Part shown: one piece after another, positions 1 to 7,731 of the stretch
Numbering within the stretch: the stretch's first letter is position 1
Layout of the letters: every line of letters starts with the position of its first letter
Assembly: GCA_024233085.1 (NCBI GenBank)
Contig: JACKQC010000013.1
Span: forward strand, 1 to 64,000
Reading direction: 5' to 3'
Origin: Akkermansiaceae bacterium
GTDB lineage: Bacteria; Verrucomicrobiota; Verrucomicrobiia; Verrucomicrobiales; DEV007
Length of the DNA: 64,000 bases
The notes under the pieces: generated by a model
The model's input: only the letters and a program-made list of their open reading frames with translations
Database searches by the model: none
What the model was told of the DNA's origin: nothing
Program-made: the position numbers and the translations under genes

Positions 1-3000
1 TTAAGTTACAACGGCGCCCGCGACTGGTCGGGAACGTCGATCGCGCGTCTGGCTCCGGTTTATGGAAACATCAACATCCTGGCCGGAGTCGACCGTGACA
101 CGGTTCTCTACGACCGGGGCGATCCGGAAATCAATCTGACCGGCGACACCACGAGCACCGGCGGCTTTGTGCGACTGGAAGGCTGGCAAAATGTGGAGGA
201 TGGGGCGCAGAACAACGCCAACAACATCGCCAGTCCGGACCAGAGCGGTGACGCCTACGTGCAGATCGGGCACTTGGGTAACGGGCAGTTTGGTTCGGTA
301 TATGGCGACATCAATGTGAAGGCGGGAGGTGACATCGAAATTCTCGCCGGCGCCCACAACGACAATCATGCGACCATTGGACACACCTTGGACGGACTCG
401 TCGTGTGGGATCCGCCGTCCAATCTTGCGCAGCAGGTGCGGTTCTTCCACAACGTGGGTGACATGGACAATCCCAATCTGCGCAAGGGCGAATTGTTCGT
501 GCACGCGAACGGGACCGATCCCGCTCGCGGTTGGTATGCCGAGAACACTCAAACGGATCGTTGGGACGACGATTTCTGGGACGCGGGCACCGCCGTGAAC
601 GGAACGCCCGGCCAGAGCCCCGGCGGACCGGTCCATGTCGAGGCGCTGGACGGCTCGACCCGTAAGACCATCTCCGGCAATATTCGGGTTGAAAGCTACG
701 GCCCGGAAGGCATCACCGTGAAGGCCTACAGCACGCCCGACACGCGGACGCAAACCAGCGACGATCCCTTGTCGGTGGGCGATCTGGACAATGACGGCGT
801 CAGTGCCCGCGCCGATGGAACGGACGATGTGGACGATGTCGACGGCTGGCGGACGCGGCGCGACACGCGTTTCGCCGGGATCGGACACGGGGGATACAAC
901 GACCCGATCTCCAGCGATCTGGACAACGAGCGTGTGCGCCTCCGGATCACCACCGGGGACGGCACCGGCGACACGGCCACCAGTGTCGAATTTACGGGAC
1001 AGGACAACTCGGAACGCTACAACCGCACCACGACTTTTGTGAATATCGTCGGCGACATTGAAGTGACCGCCCACGAGGGCGGATTGAGTGTGATCGCCGG
1101 GAACGACACATGGGATTACGCCTATGTCGGACACGGGGGGCGCAGCATCGCCGACTACGAATCTTCCAGCGTGGTTTTTGGCGACATTACCGTCGATGTG
1201 GCCGGCGATATCGACGTTATCGGAGGCGGTGTTCTGGCGACCTATACGGGTGAATCGGAACGCGATTTCTTTTCGTACGCCCAAATCGGCCACCATGGCC
1301 GGGAAAGCGGGTTTCAGTACTACGGGGGAGATATTCTGGTCAATGCCGGTGGCGACATCAATGTGACGGCGGGCCGCTATCGCGAAAGCGGAGCGAAGAT
1401 CGGCCACCAGACCGACCGCGGATTCGGGCAGGTGGGTGGTTCGTTCAACCGTGACGAGGAATTTCGTCACAGTATGCAAATCACCGAAGTCGCGGCGAAC
1501 CTGACCTCCGTGGCCGTCGACGACTCGAGTATCTCAATCACGATGGACGGTGACACCGAAACCTGGGCCATCGACGGATTTACGACCGATATCGAGGTCA
1601 ATGCCGGCGGCGATGTGCTGCTGACTCATTCCGATCCCGGGGTCCGGCTGAATCAGAACATGTATGCGTTGGATCAGGTAACGGGGAACACCGACAACGA
1701 TTTCAATGACATTCGCTGGTCGCATACCCAGATCGGCCACGGCGGCCGTGAGACCGGCGCGCTTCGTCGAAACGGCACCAACGCCGCCTATTATTACAAG
1801 GACAAGACCGGAAACATCGCCGTCAACGCGGGGACGCTGGACGCGACGACCGGGGCAGTGACCGGCGGGAACGTGACGATGCAAAACGGAGCGGGCCTGA
1901 GCTGGTGGACGGTGATCGGCCACACTTTCGGGGCTTCGGGCGCGGATCGCGCGGATGGTCCGGACACGGTGGCGGGCTCCTGGAACCTGATCGGGAACAT
2001 CGACATCAACGCTTTGGGCAATGTTGTGCTCGACGCCGACTACGCCGATTCCAATGACATGGTCAACCTCCTCGGGGTGACCGGTGTGGGCGATCCGGCT
2101 CGGATGAACTTCGTGCGCGTGGGCCACGGGGGGGGGCTGGACAATTTGGACCTTAACACGCTCAACGACGGAACTTTGGTCAACGGGATTGAGGGTTTTT
2201 CGAACATCACGATCGACGCGGGCGGGGACATGGAGATCAAGGGCGGGAAGGGCAGCTTCGGGTCCTATGCGCAGGTGGGTCACGGGTTCAACTCGGACCG
2301 GGGCAACGACCGGGCGCTTCCCAACGGGTTCAACGGAGACATCACGGTCAACGTGATGGGGGATCTGACGCTGCTGGCCAATCCGCGCGCCTACAACGAG
2401 ACGCCGATCATCGCGCAGTATGATTTCATCGAAGGGGGCGCGGCGGTGATCGGCCACGGGGGCAACATGCTGGAGGACCAGCTCAACGGGAACATCTCGG
2501 TGTATGTTGGCAACGATCTGAGCATCACCGCCAGCCAGGCGAACCAGCAGGGCGGGATCGCGCTGGACTCCAACGGGACGCCGATCGGTTCGATCTACAG
2601 CTTCGCCAAGATCGGCCATTGGTCGACTGAACTGGACAACGCGACAAATCGCGACCCCGTGGACTCGGACATGACCGGGGACATCGTCGTGGTGGTGGGC
2701 AACGACATGACGATGTTGGGGGGCACCTCGACCGACCTGACGGACTTCGGCAACGGGAACGTGTCGCTGCCGGTGGTCAACGCCTACGCGCAGGTGGGCC
2801 ACAGCGCCCCGGGAGTCAACGGAGAGAAAGTGGGCAACATCACCGTCCTGGTGGGCAACGACCTGACGACGGTGGATGGGGACGCGGCGGGTCCCGGACT
2901 GCAGCCGAATCTGAACAACTACGTGATGATCGGCAACGGAGACTGGATGCGCGACGGCGGCGGGGTGCATCTGCCGGCCAACGGCGGGCAGGGAGTGCGC

Positions 3001-4119
3001 GCCGGGGACATCAACGTGCTGGCGGGCAACAACATCAGCCTGGACCACACCCTGGTGGGGCACGCCGATCCCCGGCTGCTTCCGACGGTGACGACGATCC
3101 TGAGCGGAAACACCTTCGTGGGCGCCAGCCGGAGCACGCCGTTTTACGGCGGTCCCGGCACGCTTGAAGCCACCAACGGGAGTGTTTTCACCAGCGGGCT
3201 GTATGGGAACGGGACGGAGGTGCGCTTCTACATCCCGCAGCGGGAGCGGAACCTGATGGCGACCGACACACGGATCAACCAGGCCTTCACGACCTACCGA
3301 GGCGTGGGTGGGGGTGGCGTGAGTTTCGCCGACGACATCCGGGTGTTCGACGCGACGCGCAACGGGGGGATCGACGCCGGGGATCCGGACGAGATTTACC
3401 TGCAGCCCGACCTGTGGTGGAACAACACGGGTCTGGTGACGACGGTGGGGGTGGCCGATCCGTTTCCGGCGGACCTGGCGGGTGTGCAGGGCGGCTCGCT
3501 GGCGACGGTGGACGCGCCGGGCGGGTTGCCGAACCTGGTGGCGCTGGCCTCGGGGAGTTTTGGTGAGGGGACGACGGAGTATCGGGGAGCGGATCTGTAT
3601 ACGATCTACTACGACGCGATCGAGCCGGTGAGTCTGAAGCCGGCGACCTTGCCGGTGACTGTTCCGGAGTTGCCGCCGGTGGTGGTGGAGCCCGAGCCGG
3701 TGATCGTGCCGATTCCGTTCGATTATTTTCCGTTCCTGTTCGTGGACAAATTCGACTCGTTCGACCGTGACGACAACAATTTGAACCCGGGATTCGGGGG
3801 AGGACTGCTGAGCGGGGTGGGCTTGTTCGCGCTGTTGTTTGGCGACGGAGGTGGAAGCGGCGAGGAAGGAGTGGGGCTTCAGACGGATTCGGAGGGGCTC
3901 AACACCCTGGCGATGTTGTTCGGGCTGCCGGTGAACGCGGAGGACGATGACGAGGACGAGGAGAAGAAAAAGGAAAGGGAAGAGGCGGCGCACCAGAATC
4001 TGGGACGCTTGTATGGAGTCTACTGGCAGTATCAACCCTTCAGCGAGACGGGGCACTACAGCAGCAACCAAGTCTTCGGACTGCCGGAGATCAACGAAGC
4101 GGCCACCACCGTCGAATAG
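1..4119 (+). CDS. giant fibrous surface protein, filamentous-haemagglutinin-like (5' truncated)
   Basis: The frame is open from the first base, so the gene begins upstream; about 1372 residues are visible. It is a tandem array built on a strand-rich unit of the type GDI-x-V-x-AGGDI-x-V-x-AG followed by [AT]-x-[IV]GH. I count fourteen [IV]GH motifs and one IGN variant, at intervals of roughly 60-120 residues. Alternating hydrophobic residues with Gly/Asn/Asp turns suggest a right-handed beta-helix of the filamentous haemagglutinin kind. After the array come a Pro/Val-rich stretch (PPVVVEPEPVIVPIP), a Gly-rich hydrophobic segment (GGGLLSGVGLFALLFGDGGG), an acidic/basic run (EDDDEDEEKKKEREE) and a short C-terminal domain ending in TTVE. 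No outer-membrane beta-barrel is visible. A role in adhesion or in the cell envelope is inferred only from the architecture. The export signal would lie outside the window. Confidence 0.85.
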   Translation, partial: LSYNGARDWSGTSIARLAPVYGNINILAGVDRDTVLYDRGDPEINLTGDTTSTGGFVRLEGWQNVEDGAQNNANNIASPDQSGDAYVQIGHLGNGQFGSVYGDINVKAGGDIEILAGAHNDNHATIGHTLDGLVVWDPPSNLAQQVRFFHNVGDMDNPNLRKGELFVHANGTDPARGWYAENTQTDRWDDDFWDAGTAVNGTPGQSPGGPVHVEALDGSTRKTISGNIRVESYGPEGITVKAYSTPDTRTQTSDDPLSVGDLDNDGVSARADGTDDVDDVDGWRTRRDTRFAGIGHGGYNDPISSDLDNERVRLRITTGDGTGDTATSVEFTGQDNSERYNRTTTFVNIVGDIEVTAHEGGLSVIAGNDTWDYAYVGHGGRSIADYESSSVVFGDITVDVAGDIDVIGGGVLATYTGESERDFFSYAQIGHHGRESGFQYYGGDILVNAGGDINVTAGRYRESGAKIGHQTDRGFGQVGGSFNRDEEFRHSMQITEVAANLTSVAVDDSSISITMDGDTETWAIDGFTTDIEVNAGGDVLLTHSDPGVRLNQNMYALDQVTGNTDNDFNDIRWSHTQIGHGGRETGALRRNGTNAAYYYKDKTGNIAVNAGTLDATTGAVTGGNVTMQNGAGLSWWTVIGHTFGASGADRADGPDTVAGSWNLIGNIDINALGNVVLDADYADSNDMVNLLGVTGVGDPARMNFVRVGHGGGLDNLDLNTLNDGTLVNGIEGFSNITIDAGGDMEIKGGKGSFGSYAQVGHGFNSDRGNDRALPNGFNGDITVNVMGDLTLLANPRAYNETPIIAQYDFIEGGAAVIGHGGNMLEDQLNGNISVYVGNDLSITASQANQQGGIALDSNGTPIGSIYSFAKIGHWSTELDNATNRDPVDSDMTGDIVVVVGNDMTMLGGTSTDLTDFGNGNVSLPVVNAYAQVGHSAPGVNGEKVGNITVLVGNDLTTVDGDAAGPGLQPNLNNYVMIGNGDWMRDGGGVHLPANGGQGVRAGDINVLAGNNISLDHTLVGHADPRLLPTVTTILSGNTFVGASRSTPFYGGPGTLEATNGSVFTSGLYGNGTEVRFYIPQRERNLMATDTRINQAFTTYRGVGGGGVSFADDIRVFDATRNGGIDAGDPDEIYLQPDLWWNNTGLVTTVGVADPFPADLAGVQGGSLATVDAPGGLPNLVALASGSFGEGTTEYRGADLYTIYYDAIEPVSLKPATLPVTVPELPPVVVEPEPVIVPIPFDYFPFLFVDKFDSFDRDDNNLNPGFGGGLLSGVGLFALLFGDGGGSGEEGVGLQTDSEGLNTLAMLFGLPVNAEDDDEDEEKKKEREEAAHQNLGRLYGVYWQYQPFSETGHYSSNQVFGLPEINEAATTVE

Positions 4120-4190
4120 ACGAAGAGAATTCGAGTCCGCGAGAGAAAGTTCCGATCCGAAAGGGAACCGATCCCTCATTTTCCCCACCA

Positions 4191-4225
4191 GAAAGGGAAC
4201 GTCACTCTCGGGGGCGTTCCCTTTC
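4191..4225. terminator. hairpin between convergent genes
   Basis: Perfect 10-bp inverted repeat GAAAGGGAAC / GTTCCCTTTC with a 15-nt loop, followed on the plus strand by GATTTT. It sits between the stop of the fibrous-protein gene (4119) and the stop of the convergent minus-strand gene (4231), the usual place for a shared terminator. The T-tract is short, so efficiency is uncertain. Confidence 0.6.
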
Positions 4226-4230
4226 GATTT

Positions 4231-4779
4231 TCAGAGCAACCCTTTCGGTTTGCCGAGCACCTCGGAAGCAATGATCGCCCGGCGAACGGCCGCGATGTCG
4301 GGAAACAAACGCGACCCTTTTCGGCCACGAGGCGTGGACGAGGTCTTTCCAGATCGGAGACGATCCAGAGCCTCTTTCTCGGATTGGCTGAGAGTGGGAC
4401 GGGTCGGCGCCTTCGGTTTGGCGGCGATGGGTTCGGGCACGGACTGGCGCCGGGTGGTGGCGGCGGCTCGGGATGGCGGCTGCGAAGTCGGGCGGCGTGT
4501 TCCTCCGATGGCCTCCAACAACTCCTCGAGAGAACCGGGGGGTTGAGCGGGGGCGCTGGATTCCGAGCGACGCGGCAGAGGCGGTGGCGCCTGCGCGGGG
4601 GGGGCCGCGTCGCGAATCGAAGAGGGGGAGGAAGGCGCGCGCCGGCGTGAACGGTGGAGCGCTTCCTCGCGAGCCCGGCGTTTTTCGGCGGTGGCCTCCT
4701 GGAACTTGTTGAAAACCCAAGAGATGAACGCGATCACGATCATCGCCGCGTAGAGCCAGGGGCGCAAATCGTCGTCCAT
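4231..4779 (-). CDS. small membrane-anchored hypothetical protein
   Basis: 182 residues, family not recognised. An N-terminal transmembrane helix (about residues 8-24, LYAAMIVIAFISWVFNKF) is followed by a charged segment (EKRRAREEALHRSRRR), a long Pro/Ala/Arg-rich linker of low complexity and a conserved-looking C-terminus (about residues 145-182) containing ALDRLRSGK and FPDIAAVRRAIIASEVLGKP. It lies downstream of the flotillin-like gene on the same strand, about 105 bases away with a 41-nt palindromic repeat between them, so the two may be co-transcribed. A role in membrane organisation with FloA is inferred from position only. The tail looks like a real folded end rather than random high-GC coding, which supports this frame over the antisense ones. 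Confidence 0.7.
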   Translation of the reverse strand: MDDDLRPWLYAAMIVIAFISWVFNKFQEATAEKRRAREEALHRSRRRAPSSPSSIRDAAPPAQAPPPLPRRSESSAPAQPPGSLEELLEAIGGTRRPTSQPPSRAAATTRRQSVPEPIAAKPKAPTRPTLSQSEKEALDRLRSGKTSSTPRGRKGSRLFPDIAAVRRAIIASEVLGKPKGLL

Positions 4780-4814
4780 TGCGGGGGGCCGGGTGTCCGG
4801 GGTGAGATCTTTCC

Positions 4815-4855
4815 GACTGAACAGGGTTGGGTCGGTGACTCAACCCTGTTGGGTC
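4815..4855. repeat. 41-nt double-palindrome repeat, copy 1
   Basis: Two 19-nt units with centres AGG and CCT (inverted arrangement) separated by GGT. The first unit is degenerate at its 5' side (GACTGAAC). It lies between floA and the downstream minus-strand gene, about 30 nt past the floA stop. It could fold into an RNA hairpin but has no T-tract. Confidence 0.95.
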
Positions 4856-4885
4856 GGACGGAAATTGTTGGGTGGAAACAAAGGA

Positions 4886-5890
4886 TCAGCCTTTTTTACC
4901 GCTTTCGTCCATCGAATCGCCGGCGATGCTTTCGCGCATTTCGGTGTCGGCGACGATGTTGCGATAGCGGGTGTAGTCCATGATGCCGAGGTTGCCGCTT
5001 CGGAAGGCTTCCGCGATCGCCATGGGGATTTCGGCTTCGGCTTCGACGACTTTGGCGCGCATTTCCTGGGTGCGGGCGGCCATTTCCTGTTCGGTGGCGA
5101 CGGCGGCGGCGCGGCGCACTTCGGCTTTGGCCTGGGCGACATGTTTGTCGGCCTCGGCCTGTTCGGTCTGCAATTTGGCGCCGACGTTTTCGCCGACATC
5201 GACATCGGCGATGTCGATGGAAAGAATTTCGAAGGCGGTGTTGGCGTCGAGGCCTTTTTCGAGGACGAGACGGGAAATGTGATCGGGATTTTCCAGCACA
5301 TCTTTGTAGGAGGTGGCCGAGCCGATGGAGGTGACGATCCCCTCGCCGACGCGGGCGATGATGGTTTCCTCGGTGGCGCCGCCGACGAAGCGGTCGAGGT
5401 TGGTGCGGACCGTGACGCGGGCGCGGGCGCGGACCGAAATCCCGTCCCGGGCGACGGCGTCGATTTTCTGACCGCCGCCGGGGCAGTCAATCACGGCGGG
5501 ATTGATGGAGGTGCGCACGGCTTCGAGAACCGTTTTGGCGGTGCCTTTCACCGCGAGATCGATGGCGCAGGCGCGATCGAAGGTGAGGGGGATTTCGGCC
5601 TTGTCGGCGGCGATGAGGGAGAGGACGACGTGATCGACGTGTCCTCCGGCGAGATAGTGGGCCTCCAACTGGTCAGTGGTGATGAAAAGGCCCGCCTTGG
5701 CGGCGGTGATGCGGCTGTCGACGATCAGGGCCGGCGGAACTTTTCGCAGCCACATGGCGATCAGGGTCAGCATGCTCACGGGCGCGTTGGCGACGCGGGC
5801 GCGAATCCAGATACCGATGAACTTGAAAACGACCAGAAGAACGATGACGGCGATAAAGCCGACGACGCCGATGATCAGGTATTGCATCAT
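4886..5890 (-). CDS. floA: flotillin-like protein FloA
   Basis: 334 residues from the ATG at 5890; the next codon is also ATG. The open frame continues about 30 codons upstream, but FloA proteins begin directly with the membrane segment, as here (MMQYLIIGVVGFIAVIVL). Features expected of the YqfA/FloA family are present: an N-terminal hydrophobic hairpin, an SPFH-like core with VDSRITAAKAGL and GGHVDHVV, then ARARVTVRTNLDRFVGGA and a coiled Ala/Glu-rich region (AEADKHVAQAKAEVRRAAA), and a C-terminus containing GIMDYTRYRN. Members organise membrane microdomains and act as scaffolds for signalling and secretion proteins. The length is normal for the family. No nfeD partner, which often accompanies flotillins, is visible; instead a small membrane protein lies downstream. 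Confidence 0.95.
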   Translation of the reverse strand: MMQYLIIGVVGFIAVIVLLVVFKFIGIWIRARVANAPVSMLTLIAMWLRKVPPALIVDSRITAAKAGLFITTDQLEAHYLAGGHVDHVVLSLIAADKAEIPLTFDRACAIDLAVKGTAKTVLEAVRTSINPAVIDCPGGGQKIDAVARDGISVRARARVTVRTNLDRFVGGATEETIIARVGEGIVTSIGSATSYKDVLENPDHISRLVLEKGLDANTAFEILSIDIADVDVGENVGAKLQTEQAEADKHVAQAKAEVRRAAAVATEQEMAARTQEMRAKVVEAEAEIPMAIAEAFRSGNLGIMDYTRYRNIVADTEMRESIAGDSMDESGKKG

Positions 5891-6144
5891 GGGAAGGAGA
5901 GGGGTTGGTTCTGCGAATCGCCCCAAGATAAGCAGATCGGGACACGATTGGAAACGCTTTCGGGGCATCGGGCGCAAAAACTTCCACCGAATGAGGCTTG
6001 CTTCCTAAGTATCGTTTCGCTAAACCGTTACAAACTGGAATCCGGATTGCAATGGATTCGGCCGTTTTCGGGGCCGAAGATCGGAGCAATTCAATCCAAC
6101 CGCCGGAGGATGGAGAGCCGGCGAATCCCAATGAGGCCAATCCC

Positions 6145-6909
6145 ATGAACCAATCAATATCCCGCGAACTCAATGGAGGTCGCAAATCCTTGCCCCACCT
6201 GATCGCGATATGTTTATCCGCGCTGGTTTTGGTCGCGCCACGGATCGAGGCGCGCGTCTTCACCTCGTCGGATGGCAAACAGGTCGACGCGGAGGTAATC
6301 GAGGTCCGCGGCGGCTCGGTGATCCTCGGCATCGGCACGAAACGCTACACCCTGGAAATCGGCCGGTTCAGCAAGGCCGATCAGGAGTATATCGCGGAAT
6401 GGAAGGCCAACGCCGACAAGACGAAAATTCCGAAGCTGGACGTGCAGATCAGTCCCGGCTCGAACAACCGGCTCGACAAGAAGGACTGCTTCGACGACCG
6501 GGTCGGCAGTTTCAACTTCACGATCAAGGTCGAGAACGAAGAGCAGGGTTACAACATCGAGAACGCCGAGGCGACGCTCGTGGTGCTGGGGGAGAGCTGC
6601 GAGTGGAGCGACGAATTTGTGGTCTTTCAGCGCCAAACGTTCAAGATCAGCGTCGAGGAGGGAAAGACCTTCGAATGGAAGGGACCTGAGTTAAAATATC
6701 GCTTCGATGACAGCCCGCCGGCCTACTGGGGGCACAAATACTATGCCTACCTTTTCATGATCAAGAACGCGGACGGGGTCGTGATCTTCAGGAAGGCTTC
6801 CCAGCCGAAGTTTGACGCCTTTCTCGACGCGGGCATTGCCCTGAAAGAGAAGGAATTTGTCGACAAATCGCTGAAGAAGTTGAATCGGACCCATTACCTG
6901 TATTTTTGA
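6145..6909 (+). CDS. secreted SHD1-domain protein
   Basis: 254 residues from the ATG at 6145. Upstream in-frame ATGs exist (5998) but would put about 49 non-conserved residues before a clear signal peptide (SLPHLIAICLSALVLVAPRIEA). The segment just after it, RVFTSSDGKQVDAEVIEVRG... to ...RFSKADQEYIAEWKAN, matches the SLA1-homology-domain-1-like module common in secreted verrucomicrobial and planctomycetal proteins. The rest (about residues 105-254) looks like a beta-rich extracytoplasmic domain with several aromatic residues, family not recognised. The next gene starts 3 nt after the stop, so the two are probably co-transcribed. The function is unknown; SHD1 modules are presumed to bind peptides. 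Confidence 0.8.
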   Translation: MNQSISRELNGGRKSLPHLIAICLSALVLVAPRIEARVFTSSDGKQVDAEVIEVRGGSVILGIGTKRYTLEIGRFSKADQEYIAEWKANADKTKIPKLDVQISPGSNNRLDKKDCFDDRVGSFNFTIKVENEEQGYNIENAEATLVVLGESCEWSDEFVVFQRQTFKISVEEGKTFEWKGPELKYRFDDSPPAYWGHKYYAYLFMIKNADGVVIFRKASQPKFDAFLDAGIALKEKEFVDKSLKKLNRTHYLYF

Positions 6910-6912
6910 CGG

Positions 6913-7452
6913 GTGGAAAAATTAAGTGTCCTGGCTGACTCGAAGGGTCGCGATCTGCGCCGGGTCCGCGGCATCCTGACTGTGGTGATCGCGGGGCTCG
7001 TCCTGAGCGGGCTGACGGCCTTCCCGTTGGTGCATGAGCTGAATCTGCTGGCCGCCATGGTGTCCGGTGAGGGAGGGGAGCCCCGGATCGAAGCGTTCGC
7101 CGGGCTCACCCGCTGGATTTTGAAAGTCCGCGAAGGGCTCGCGGAAACCCAGAAGTCCTATCCGTTTCTGGCCTACGGAACGGATTGGCTGGCGTTTGGG
7201 CACCTGGTCATCGCGGGCTTCTTCGTGCTGCCCTGGCGGGAACCGGTTCGATACGAGGGTGTCCTGTGGGTCGGGGTGGCGGCGTGTGTGGCGGTGATCC
7301 CGACCGCGCTGATCTGCGGGGATATCCGGGGGATTCCCCTCGGCTGGCGGGTCATCGACAGTTGCTTCGGGGTGTTTTGCCTGGCGCCACTGGGTCTGGC
7401 GATTCGCTGGACGAAACGCCTTGAGAACCGCGAGGCCACCGAAAGAAAATAG
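6913..7452 (+). CDS. integral membrane protein, unknown function
   Basis: 179 residues starting at a GTG three nucleotides after the preceding stop. Hydrophobic segments are visible at about residues 16-35 (ILTVVIAGLVLSGLTAFPL), 90-108, 115-135 (VLWVGVAACVAVIPTALIC) and 145-165, giving about four transmembrane helices. Between the first two is a soluble stretch with AMVSGEGGEP and LTRWILKVREGL. I do not recognise a named family. The tight spacing to the SHD1 gene and the next small membrane gene suggests a three-gene operon. Confidence 0.75.
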   Translation: MEKLSVLADSKGRDLRRVRGILTVVIAGLVLSGLTAFPLVHELNLLAAMVSGEGGEPRIEAFAGLTRWILKVREGLAETQKSYPFLAYGTDWLAFGHLVIAGFFVLPWREPVRYEGVLWVGVAACVAVIPTALICGDIRGIPLGWRVIDSCFGVFCLAPLGLAIRWTKRLENREATERK

Positions 7453-7504
7453 AGGAAAATTTCTAGAAATAATATATTTTCTGTAAAGACATCTTCCATC
7501 CGCC

Positions 7505-7666
7505 ATGAGTTCCCTTTTTATCATGCTCGTGTCGTCCATCGCCGGCGGGATCGGCTGGTGGCTCGGCGATTTTTTCGGGTTCGTGCCCGCCCTGGTGCTG
7601 AGCACGGTGGCCAGCATCTTCGGGCTGTATTACGGCTGGAAGTGGAATCGGGAACTTTTCTGCTGA
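7505..7666 (+). CDS. 53-residue glycine-rich membrane protein
   Basis: ATG at 7505, stop TGA at 7664-7666; 53 residues. It has two hydrophobic segments with a Gly-zipper look: LFIMLVSSIAGGIGWWLGDF and FVPALVLSTVASIFGLYYGW, ending KWNRELFC. Small proteins of this kind, with GGxGWWLG, are frequent in related genomes and are probably real. It lies 52 nt after the preceding membrane-protein gene on the same strand. The function is unknown. Confidence 0.65.
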   Translation: MSSLFIMLVSSIAGGIGWWLGDFFGFVPALVLSTVASIFGLYYGWKWNRELFC

Positions 7667-7731
7667 CCCGAAACGACGCCGGGGCCGGTGGATGGCGATC
7701 CGGCGAGTAACCAATCGGACTCGATGTGGAA

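Noticed and set aside
1534..4188. An 884-codon minus-strand open frame opposite the fibrous protein
   Set aside because: His/Arg/Val-rich text with no domains; it mirrors the GGD-rich repeats on the plus strand.
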